12,294 nt of DNA from Bacteroidales bacterium. GTDB lineage: Bacteria; Bacteroidota; Bacteroidia; Bacteroidales; UBA932. The translations under genes were made by a program, and so were the position numbers. The notes beneath the pieces were generated by a model. The model did no database searches and was not told the DNA's origin. It saw nothing but the letters and a program-made list of their open reading frames with translations. Of this stretch, positions 5,964-12,294 are shown one piece after another. Position 1 is the stretch's first letter; each line of letters starts with the position of its first letter. Where the stretch lies: NCBI GenBank assembly GCA_017538685.1, contig JAFYIK010000165.1:1-12294 (forward strand). The letters run 5' to 3'.

Positions 5964-7262
5964 ATGAAATTGTATATCGAGACATACGGCTGCCAGATGA
6001 ACGTGGCGGACACCGAAGTGGTCTTCTCCATCCTCGGCAAGCACGGCTACGAGCGCACGGAAAGCATAGAAGAAGCGGATGTGATTATGGCCAACACCTG
6101 TTCGGTGCGCGACAACGCCGAGCAGCGCATCCTTGGCCGCATCGAGCAGTTCGTGCTGCAGCGGAGGACCCGCCCGGTGGTGATCGGCATCCTCGGCTGT
6201 ATGGCCGAGCGTATGAAAGAGCAGCTCCTCGAAGGAGGGAAGGTCGACGTCGTAGCCGGTCCGGACGCGTATCGCCGTCTGCCCGAGCTTCTCGCGGCGG
6301 CCGCAGAAGGCCACCCGCAGATGGACGTCATCCTCTCGCGCGAGGAGACCTACGCGGACATCAGCCCCGTCCGCCTGGACCGTAACGGCGTTTCGGCGTT
6401 CATCTCGATAATGCGCGGCTGCAACAACGTCTGCTCCTACTGCGTGGTGCCGTACACCCGCGGGGTGGAGCGCAGCAGGGACGCCCGCTCGATAGTCCGC
6501 GAGGCCTGCGACTGCGTGCAGAAAGGCTACAAAGAGGTGACGCTGCTGGGGCAGAACGTGGACTCGTATTGCTACGAAGGCACCACCTTCGCCCAGCTGC
6601 TCGCTATGGTTGCGGAAGTCAGCCCGTCGCTGCGCGTGCGCTTCAGCACCTCCAACCCGCAGGACATTTCCGACGAAGCGCTTCTGACAATGGCAAAGTA
6701 CCCCAACATCTGCCATCATATCCATCTCCCGGTGCAGTCTGGTTCGGACCGCATTCTCGAAAAGATGCGTCGCCGCTACACTGCTGAATGGTACCTGGAG
6801 CGGGTTGCAAAGATCAGGGAGATTATGCCTGACTGCGCAATCAGCACGGACGTTATCGCGGGCTTCTGCTCCGAGACCGAGGAGGATCATCAGATGACGC
6901 TCGACCTGTTCGAGAAGGTTGGATTCGACGCCGCGTTTATGTTCTACTACTCCGAGCGGCCGGGGACGCTGGCCGCGAAAAAATACCCGGACGACGTGCC
7001 CATCGAGGTGAAGACCCGCAGGCTGAACGAAATTATCGCCCTTCAGAATCGTTTGAGTTTGGAGAGCAACCAGCGCGATCTGGGCCGTGAACTGGAAGTT
7101 CTGGTCGAGGGCCCGTCGAAACGCAATCCTGCCGAACTCTGCGGACGCGCCGGAAGCAACAAAATGTGCGTCTGGGCAGACACCGGACACAAAGCGGGGG
7201 ATTATGTCCGCGTCCGTGTCCTCAATTGCACCCAGGCCACACTTCTTTGTGAATTGATTTAG
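5964..7262 (+). CDS. miaB: tRNA-2-methylthio-N6-dimethylallyladenosine synthase
   Basis: This radical-SAM methylthiotransferase converts i6A to ms2i6A at position 37 of tRNAs reading UNN codons. The 432-aa product has the N-terminal UPF0004 domain with its three cluster cysteines: Cys10 (YGCQMN), Cys46 (NTCSVR) and Cys79 (GCMAER). The SAM cluster CNNVCSYC has Cys153, Cys157 and Cys160, followed by VVPYTRGVERSR, which is typical of MiaB rather than RimO or MtaB. A C-terminal TRAM domain follows (about 370-432). The ATG at 5964 begins the family N-terminus MKLYIETYGCQMN; in-frame codons further upstream run into the divergent gene and its promoter. It opens the rightward series, with trxB 14 nt after its stop. 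Confidence 0.95.
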   Translation: MKLYIETYGCQMNVADTEVVFSILGKHGYERTESIEEADVIMANTCSVRDNAEQRILGRIEQFVLQRRTRPVVIGILGCMAERMKEQLLEGGKVDVVAGPDAYRRLPELLAAAAEGHPQMDVILSREETYADISPVRLDRNGVSAFISIMRGCNNVCSYCVVPYTRGVERSRDARSIVREACDCVQKGYKEVTLLGQNVDSYCYEGTTFAQLLAMVAEVSPSLRVRFSTSNPQDISDEALLTMAKYPNICHHIHLPVQSGSDRILEKMRRRYTAEWYLERVAKIREIMPDCAISTDVIAGFCSETEEDHQMTLDLFEKVGFDAAFMFYYSERPGTLAAKKYPDDVPIEVKTRRLNEIIALQNRLSLESNQRDLGRELEVLVEGPSKRNPAELCGRAGSNKMCVWADTGHKAGDYVRVRVLNCTQATLLCELI

Positions 7263-7263
7263 T

Positions 7264-7271
7264 TATATTTG
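7264..7271 (+). promoter_or_regulatory. trxB promoter -7 box in the 14-nt miaB-trxB gap
   Basis: TATATTTG fits TAnnTTTG and is 5 nt (TGCGA) from the trxB ATG at 7277. It suggests that trxB-bamD can be transcribed separately from miaB, again with almost no leader. TTTG at 7246-7249 is 14 nt upstream, closer than the usual -33 spacing. Confidence 0.5.
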
Positions 7272-7276
7272 TGCGA

Positions 7277-8182
7277 ATGATTAAGTGTCTGATCATAGGC
7301 GGGGGACCCGCTGGATGCACGGCGGCGATTTACGCGGCCCGTGCGGCGATGGACCCTGTCGTGGTCGAGGGTCCGGAGCCGGGAGGACAGCTCACCACCA
7401 CGACCCTGGTGGAGAACTATCCCGGATTCAAGGACGGAATCGACGCGAACGAACTGATGGGCGCGATGAAGGCCCAGGCCGGGAAGCTGGGGGCGAAGTT
7501 CATTCGTGGCACAGTCCGTGAATGCGACCTCAAAGCGAAGACCTTCACCCTGTCAGACGGCTCAGTGCTTGAAGCCCAGACAGTTATAATCGCCACTGGC
7601 GCGAGCGCAAAGTACCTCGGACTTCCGAGCGAGAAGAAGTTCAGGGGGCTCGGCGTCTCCGCGTGCGCGACCTGCGACGGCTTCTTCTATCGGGGAAGGA
7701 AGGTCGCAGTCGTGGGGGGCGGAGACACCGCCTGCGAAGAAGCTATGTACCTCAGCGGCCTTGCAAGCGAAGTGCATATGATAGTCCGCAAGCCTTTCCT
7801 CAGGGCCTCGGCGGCCAATCAGAAAAGGGTAAAAGAGACTCCAAACATTACCATACACTTTGAAACCGTCACCAAAGAAGTCCTTGGTGATGATTCCGGC
7901 GTGACCGGCATCAAAGTCGACCACGATGGCGAGGTTTTTGATATTGCTCTGGACGGATTTTTCCTGGCGATAGGCCGGCATCCCAACGCAGAGTGGCTCG
8001 GCGGACAGCTGGAGACCGATGAAAACGGTTACATCGTTTCGGATGGAGTCAAAACGGCAGTGAAGGGAGTGTTCGTGGCGGGAGATGTCCGGGAAACCGA
8101 TTTCAGGCAGGCGATAACGGCGGCCGCAGACGGATGCAGGGCCGCGCTTGAAGCAGATAAATATTTGAAGAATGAAATATAG
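7277..8182 (+). CDS. trxB: Thioredoxin-disulfide reductase
   Basis: The 301-aa FAD enzyme passes electrons from NADPH to thioredoxin in the cytosol. It shows the N-terminal FAD site GGGPAGCTAAIYAARA, GGQLTTTTLVENYPG, the redox-active Cys130-Ala-Thr-Cys133 followed by Asp-Gly, the NADPH site GGGDTACEEA (147-156), and the C-terminal FAD segment GVFVAGDVRETDFRQAITAA. Length and motif order are those of low-molecular-weight bacterial TrxB. ATG at 7277 is preferred to the in-frame GTG at 7271, which is inside the promoter box. The last 11 bp overlap the start of bamD. Confidence 0.95.
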   Translation: MIKCLIIGGGPAGCTAAIYAARAAMDPVVVEGPEPGGQLTTTTLVENYPGFKDGIDANELMGAMKAQAGKLGAKFIRGTVRECDLKAKTFTLSDGSVLEAQTVIIATGASAKYLGLPSEKKFRGLGVSACATCDGFFYRGRKVAVVGGGDTACEEAMYLSGLASEVHMIVRKPFLRASAANQKRVKETPNITIHFETVTKEVLGDDSGVTGIKVDHDGEVFDIALDGFFLAIGRHPNAEWLGGQLETDENGYIVSDGVKTAVKGVFVAGDVRETDFRQAITAAADGCRAALEADKYLKNEI

Positions 8183-8957
8183 ACTCATTGTCGCGTTTAT
8201 GGCGGCGGCGCTTCTGGGCGTCGGCTGCAAATCGCAGTATGAACAGCTTCTCGAAAGCGGAGACGTGGACGCCAAGTACGCCGCCGCCTTCGACTATTTC
8301 AATAAAGGCAAATTCACACGTTCGGCCCAGCTCTTCGAGTCGCTTTCGATGTACACCTCCGGTACAGAGCGCGACGACACGGTGCAGTACTACTGGGGCC
8401 TGAGCAACTATAACCAGAAGGATTATTATTCCGCAGAGGCCAACTTCAAACACTTCATCGACAACTTCCCGGCGAGTGCCTTCACCGAGAGCGCGGAATT
8501 CCTCCGCATCGACTGCCTCTACCGCTCCACTCTACGTTACGAGCTGGACCAGACTCCGACTTATACGGCCATCACAGCCATCAGCGAGTATCTTCTCGCC
8601 CATCCCCGTTCGGCTAACCGCCCCGTGTGTGAAAAGATGCTTGCAGACCTGTCTGACAGACTGGACCGCAAGGCCTACGAAAGCGCGAAGCTCTACTACA
8701 AAATGGAGGACTATAAAGCGGCGCGAGTCGCTCTGAAAAATGTCCTGAAAGACGATTCCGACAATGTCTACAGGGAGGATATCCTCTACTACGCCGCAAT
8801 GTCGTCGTATCACTATGCCCGTCTGAGCGTGCCTGAGAAGCAGAAGGAGCGCTATATGGTGTTCGTGGACGACTATCTGAACTTCATCGGCGAATATCCC
8901 GAATCGTCCTACCGCAAAGAGCTCGACTCTCTCTACAAAAAAGTCAGAAACAAATAA
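8172..8957 (+). CDS. bamD: Outer-membrane assembly lipoprotein BamD
   Basis: The 261-aa protein has a lipoprotein signal peptide (MKYRLIVAFMAAALLGVGC, Cys19 as the lipid anchor). TPR-like helical pairs follow: AAFDYFNKGKFTRSAQLFES, YYWGLSNYNQKDYYSAEANF and FIDNFPASAFTESAEFLR. The pattern and length fit BamD, the essential periplasmic partner of BamA in inserting beta-barrel proteins into the outer membrane. A generic TPR lipoprotein is the alternative, but the bamD-rpoZ neighbourhood is the one usual in Bacteroidales. The ATG lies within the 3' end of trxB (11-bp overlap, different frame), so expression should be coupled to trxB. Confidence 0.88.
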   Translation: MKYRLIVAFMAAALLGVGCKSQYEQLLESGDVDAKYAAAFDYFNKGKFTRSAQLFESLSMYTSGTERDDTVQYYWGLSNYNQKDYYSAEANFKHFIDNFPASAFTESAEFLRIDCLYRSTLRYELDQTPTYTAITAISEYLLAHPRSANRPVCEKMLADLSDRLDRKAYESAKLYYKMEDYKAARVALKNVLKDDSDNVYREDILYYAAMSSYHYARLSVPEKQKERYMVFVDDYLNFIGEYPESSYRKELDSLYKKVRNK

Positions 8958-9014
8958 TTTGAAACTTTCCGCGCACTGCGTCCGGTATCCATAATAGAAA
9001 CAACATTTTTTACT

Positions 9015-9338
9015 ATGGATATCAGGGAAGTACCTACCAACACCGTCACCCGCGACACCAAAGAACTCGCGGCTCCGACCGGTAATCTGTATGAGACAGT
9101 AGTCATCCTTTCGAAGAGGGCAAACCAGATCGCTCTCGAGGAGAAGAAAGAAATCGCAAAGAAGCTCGAGGATTTCCGCAACGAGCGTGACAATATGGAA
9201 GAAGTGTTCGAGAACAAGGAGCAGATTGAAATCTCCAAGTACTACGAGCGCCTTCCGAAACCGGACCTCATCGCAATCGAGGAATTCAAGCGCGGAGAAC
9301 TCTACTACCGCACCGCAAAGACCGAAAACGAAGACTAA
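9015..9338 (+). CDS. rpoZ: RNA polymerase omega subunit, Bacteroidota Rpb6-like form
   Basis: The 107-aa protein matches the Bacteroidota omega form: VTRDTKELAAPTGNLYETVV, SKRANQIALEEKKEIAKKL, EEVFENKEQIEISKYYERLP and KPDLIAIEEFKRGELYYR. Omega assists folding and assembly of the beta' subunit. The 57-nt gap after bamD contains no clear TAnnTTTG box; the bases right before the ATG are T-rich. recN follows after 6 nt, so the two are probably co-transcribed. Confidence 0.9.
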   Translation: MDIREVPTNTVTRDTKELAAPTGNLYETVVILSKRANQIALEEKKEIAKKLEDFRNERDNMEEVFENKEQIEISKYYERLPKPDLIAIEEFKRGELYYRTAKTENED

Positions 9339-9344
9339 CGGATT

Positions 9345-11009
9345 ATGCTCCGTTCCCTCCACGTCAGAAACTACGTGCTGATAGACTCTCTGGACATCAC
9401 GTTCCCGGAGGGTCTTGTCATCATTACCGGCCAGACCGGCGCCGGCAAGAGCATCTTGCTGGGCGCTTTGTCGCTCCTTACGGGCGCCAAAGCGGACGCC
9501 TCGATAATCAGCGCCGGCGCAGACAGCTGCGTGGTGGAAGCGGAATTCTCCATCGACGATACTCCTGAAATCAAGGCTCTTCTCGAAGAAGCCGACGTGG
9601 AATGGGAAGACGGCAGCCTTCTTATCAGAAGGGTAGTGCACAGTACCGGCCGTTCGCGTTCGTTCATCAACGACTCTCCGGTGCAGGTCCAGCTCTTGGC
9701 AGACATCGCCGGGCAGTTGGTGGACATCCACTCCCAGCATCAGAGCCTTATGCTCACCAGCCGGGCGTTCCAACTTTCGCTGCTGGACAATTTCGCCGGG
9801 CTCGGCGGCCTTCGGATAGAGGCCGCTGGCTGCTGGCAGCGCCTTCAGGCTGTTCGGGCAGACCTTCAGGCAGCCCGCGACCGCCTCGGCCGCCTCGCCG
9901 CCGAGAGCGACTATTCCCGAGCTCAGTTCGAGCAGCTGGACCGTGCGGCCCTCCGCGACGGCGAACTGGAAGAACTCGAGGAAGAGCAGAAGCAGCTGGC
10001 GAACGCCGAAGAGATCAAAACAAATCTCGCCGGGGCGCTGGATCTTCTCGATCCCTCCGACGAAAGGCTGAGCGTCGGCGCAGCCCTGACCGAAGCCCGC
10101 AAACTAGTCGAAAAGACTGCGCGTTACGTTCCCGCCTTGGACGAACTCTCAGGACGCCTCGATTCGGCGCGCATAGAACTGGAGGATATTTCTGCGGAAA
10201 TCGACAGGATCAGTTCAGGTGTGAACCTCTCGCAGGAGCGTCTGACGGAGGTCGAAGACCGCATCTCGGTGCTCTATCAGCTGATGCGCAAGCACAATGT
10301 CCGCACTGTAGCTGAATTGATCGACATCCGCGAGAAATACAGTCAGGAACTCTTCGACGGCACGGCCCTCGAAGAAAAGGTCGAGGAGCTGGAAAAGCAA
10401 CTCAAGGAAGCGGAAAAGGCTTATGCAGACGTGTGCGGAAAACTCCGCGCCGGCCGCGCCAAGGCAGCCCCTTCGCTCGCGCAGGACATCGAACATTCAA
10501 TCCACGGCCTTGAGCTTGAAAAGGCCCGCTTCACGGTAGAACTCTCCGAAGGCAAGCCAGGCCCTGCCGGCACGGACAGCGTTATGTTCTGCTTCAGCGC
10601 CAGCGGCAGCACCGCCCCCGTGGACCTCGCGAAATGCGCCTCCGGCGGCGAAATCAGCCGCATTATGCTCTGCCTCAAGGCTATGATGGCCCGTTACGCC
10701 GGTATGCCCACTATGATCTTCGACGAAATCGACACTGGCGTCAGCGGCAGCGCGGCGCACAAAATGGGCGCGTTAATCTGCGAGATGGGCCGCGATATGC
10801 AGGTCTTCGCAATCACGCACCTTCCGCAGGTGGCTGCGAAAGGCTCTGCGCATTATGTCGTGGAAAAATCGGAAATCGACGGCCGCACCGTCTCCAGCAT
10901 ACGCGAAGTCCGCGGAGAAGATCGCGTAAAAGAAATCGCCAGGCTCCTTAGTGGGGCGTCTATCACCCCGGAAGCTCTGGCGAACGCGAAATCGCTCTTA
11001 TCTCAGTAG
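9345..11009 (+). CDS. recN: DNA repair ATPase RecN
   Basis: This 554-aa SMC-like protein takes part in double-strand break repair. It shows MLRSLHVRNYVLIDSL at the N-terminus, Walker A GQTGAGKS (residues 29-36), DIHSQHQSLML, and a long central coiled coil rich in Glu, Leu and Lys (about 150-375). The ABC signature SGGE is at Ser433-Glu436, followed by ISRIMLCLKAM. Walker B IFDEIDTGVSG has Asp460 and Glu461, and the H-loop region is AITHLPQVAAKG. Length is normal. The start lies 6 nt after rpoZ. The last 12 bp overlap, tail to tail, the gene on the - strand, and no terminator is visible there. Confidence 0.96.
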   Translation: MLRSLHVRNYVLIDSLDITFPEGLVIITGQTGAGKSILLGALSLLTGAKADASIISAGADSCVVEAEFSIDDTPEIKALLEEADVEWEDGSLLIRRVVHSTGRSRSFINDSPVQVQLLADIAGQLVDIHSQHQSLMLTSRAFQLSLLDNFAGLGGLRIEAAGCWQRLQAVRADLQAARDRLGRLAAESDYSRAQFEQLDRAALRDGELEELEEEQKQLANAEEIKTNLAGALDLLDPSDERLSVGAALTEARKLVEKTARYVPALDELSGRLDSARIELEDISAEIDRISSGVNLSQERLTEVEDRISVLYQLMRKHNVRTVAELIDIREKYSQELFDGTALEEKVEELEKQLKEAEKAYADVCGKLRAGRAKAAPSLAQDIEHSIHGLELEKARFTVELSEGKPGPAGTDSVMFCFSASGSTAPVDLAKCASGGEISRIMLCLKAMMARYAGMPTMIFDEIDTGVSGSAAHKMGALICEMGRDMQVFAITHLPQVAAKGSAHYVVEKSEIDGRTVSSIREVRGEDRVKEIARLLSGASITPEALANAKSLLSQ

Positions 11010-12294
11010 CTCGACCTGGAATCCCGGTGAGTAGACCACTCTGCGGATTCCGGAATTCACATCACCGACAGTCTCAGGATCCCAGACGAATTTGAAGTTA
11101 GTCTGGAGACCGGTCAGACTGAACGCGTCCAGTTTCTGCTGCCAGTTGCGACCGTACGTGTTGCAAATGCTGACGAAATAGCGCATCGTGTCATATCCGT
11201 GGAACGCGAAGTTGTCAGGCTCGGCCTGGAAAAGCGCACGGAAGTCTTTGACGAAAGCAATCACGGCGGGATCGTCGTAATCTATATAATAGGTCGCGCT
11301 CTGGTGAAGGCGCGCGCCGCACATTTCGTCCATATCCACCGACTTCGTCTTTGCAGGGCCATAGATGTAGTTGTTGCGGCCCATATAATTCTGCAGGGCC
11401 ACATTCCTGATCACGTCCTTCACGAATACATCGTGCTCCGAAGCCGCCACAACCCAAGTGACGGTGTCTTTCAGATGCGTGTGGTGCGCGAAGAAATCCT
11501 CGTTCATCTTGATGCCTTCGGACAGGGTGTACGAGACCTGAATCAGATTGCTGAGCGAATCCGGCTGGATTCTGTCTATCATATACTGGGCATTCAGGCT
11601 CATCTGATAGCCGGCTTCCTTCACGATAATCAGCGAGTCCGCCGGGTCCATATTGGACATCATCCATTCCACGGCGTCGTCAATCTGCACGCTTGCAGGG
11701 GTCGCAGCCAGAATCACGCGCTCCTCCGCGGTCAGCGCTTCGGTTTTGGTGTCCATAGGCGAGACTATGAACTTGCCTTCCGGCAGCAGCGGGAGAGTGC
11801 GGGTGATGTCCGCCGTGTTCACGGGACCGATAATCACATCGCTCTCTTCGAGTGTCTGCTCAGCCTTCGAGAAGTCTTTGCCGGAGTTCACGTCCAGCAC
11901 GGTAATGTCCATCTCCACGCCGTCTGCCCCAAGGTCGCGTGCTGCCAGCAGCGCACCGAAGTAGAAGTTCATATAGTAGGCGTTTGCGCCGGAATCCGCC
12001 GCGAGGGGCAGAAGCAGCGCAACGCGGACCTTCTCCACGGGCTCGAACACGAACTCCGGACGCTCGGGCAGCGAGTCCAGCGGCGCCGCGAGTGAATCCA
12101 GCGGCATACCGAGACTGTCGATCGGCGCCAAAATCGAGTCAAACGGCGCGGAAAGGCTGTCCGGAACTGCTATCGGCGCCAAAATCGAGTCAATCGGCGC
12201 GGAAAGGCTGTCCGGGACTGCTATCGGCGCCAAAATCGAGTCAAACGGCGCGGAAAGGCTGTCCGGAACCGCAATCGGCGCCGGAACGCCATCA
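10998..12294 (-). CDS. Periplasmic-binding-fold (PBP1-like) protein with repeat-rich linker, 5' end outside window
   Basis: The last 431 codons are visible; the frame is open to the right edge, so the N-terminus (signal peptide and any LysM domains) is missing. The visible N-terminal part is a Pro/Ala/Asp-Ser-Leu linker with repeats (to about 12060). The rest resembles a type 1 periplasmic-binding fold, starting KVRVALLLPLAADSG and including FYFGALLAARDLGADG, SDVIIGPVNTADI, FIVSPMDTKTEAL, and near the end FHGYDTMRYFVSICNTYG. In Bacteroidales this fold often follows LysM peptidoglycan-binding domains in envelope proteins, so a cell-wall-linked role is likely; a ligand is not known. A TTG at 12233 inside the repeats should not be taken as the start. 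The 3' end overlaps recN by 12 bp. Confidence 0.75.
   Translation of the reverse strand, partial: DGVPAPIAVPDSLSAPFDSILAPIAVPDSLSAPIDSILAPIAVPDSLSAPFDSILAPIDSLGMPLDSLAAPLDSLPERPEFVFEPVEKVRVALLLPLAADSGANAYYMNFYFGALLAARDLGADGVEMDITVLDVNSGKDFSKAEQTLEESDVIIGPVNTADITRTLPLLPEGKFIVSPMDTKTEALTAEERVILAATPASVQIDDAVEWMMSNMDPADSLIIVKEAGYQMSLNAQYMIDRIQPDSLSNLIQVSYTLSEGIKMNEDFFAHHTHLKDTVTWVVAASEHDVFVKDVIRNVALQNYMGRNNYIYGPAKTKSVDMDEMCGARLHQSATYYIDYDDPAVIAFVKDFRALFQAEPDNFAFHGYDTMRYFVSICNTYGRNWQQKLDAFSLTGLQTNFKFVWDPETVGDVNSGIRRVVYSPGFQVELLR
12121..12273 (-). repeat. Three 51-bp in-frame tandem repeats in the linker
   Basis: Units start at 12121, 12172 and 12223, and a fourth begins at 12274 and diverges after about 11 bp. 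Units 1 and 2 differ at two bases, and units 1 and 3 at two bases. Each encodes a 17-residue unit APIAVPDSLSAP(F/I)DSIL. Between this block and the binding domain, older seven-residue versions (PIDSLGM, PLDSLAA, PLDSLPE) continue the pattern. Confidence 0.95.

Noticed and set aside
5922..7190. Long - strand open frame upstream of and in frame with the LEA lipoprotein
   Set aside because: It is the antisense of miaB, the sequence is low in protein-like pattern, and a lipoprotein signal peptide plus promoter box place the real start at GTG 5921.
7271..7276. GTG start for trxB, and the equivalent GTG at 2378 for fur
   Set aside because: Both GTG codons begin with the last base of a -7 box; the ATG two codons later fits the family N-termini.
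11199..12095. 298-codon + strand open frame
   Set aside because: It is antisense to the binding-fold protein, which has clear domain-like sequence; the His/Arg/Val-rich content is typical of a shadow frame.
12231..12233. TTG as the start of the binding-fold gene
   Set aside because: It is a leucine codon inside a repeat unit, and the frame continues to the window edge with the same repeats.
12121..12294. CRISPR array
   Set aside because: The 51-bp units are contiguous, coding and have no spacers.

Overview
The window reads as chromosomal housekeeping DNA from a GC-rich member of the Bacteroidota, most likely an uncultured gut or rumen-type Bacteroidales. Three things point there. The protein families have their Bacteroidota forms (a 107-aa Rpb6-like omega subunit, a CxxC-less Fur protein, a GH109-type oxidoreductase fold, an LEA-type lipoprotein). 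The promoters carry the Bacteroidota -7 box TAnnTTTG. Start codons lack Shine-Dalgarno sequences. I see no phage, plasmid, CRISPR, tRNA or rRNA gene and no intact mobile element.

Layout, left to right. A complete GH109-family (NAD-dependent alpha-N-acetylgalactosaminidase-like) gene at 15-1214 points right. A 411-bp non-coding stretch (1215-1625) holds a symmetric bidirectional terminator, an AT-rich imperfect inverted repeat and a 77-bp tandem repeat that runs into the end of radC. radC (left) and fur-upp (right) diverge from 2319-2383. upp meets rpoN tail to tail with no base between them. rpoN is the last gene of a leftward, overlapping LEA lipoprotein-SPOR protein-rpoN operon. From overlapping divergent promoters at 5927-5955 the rightward series miaB-trxB-bamD-rpoZ-recN begins, mostly with tiny gaps or overlaps. 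recN overlaps by 12 bp the tail of a leftward gene for a periplasmic-binding-fold protein. That gene is cut by the right edge and carries near-identical 51-bp in-frame repeats.

The genes cover tRNA modification (miaB), thiol redox (trxB), outer-membrane assembly (bamD), transcription (rpoZ, rpoN, fur), DNA repair (recN, radC), pyrimidine salvage (upp) and envelope lipoproteins. No single dedicated pathway or novel multi-gene system is visible.

The most striking signal is compositional. I found no CATG tetranucleotide anywhere in the window although ATG occurs about 145 times on the + strand, so codons before Met end in T rather than C. Next in interest are -7 boxes only 5-8 nt from start codons (near-leaderless transcripts), the duplicated radC tail, and the 51-bp coding repeats.
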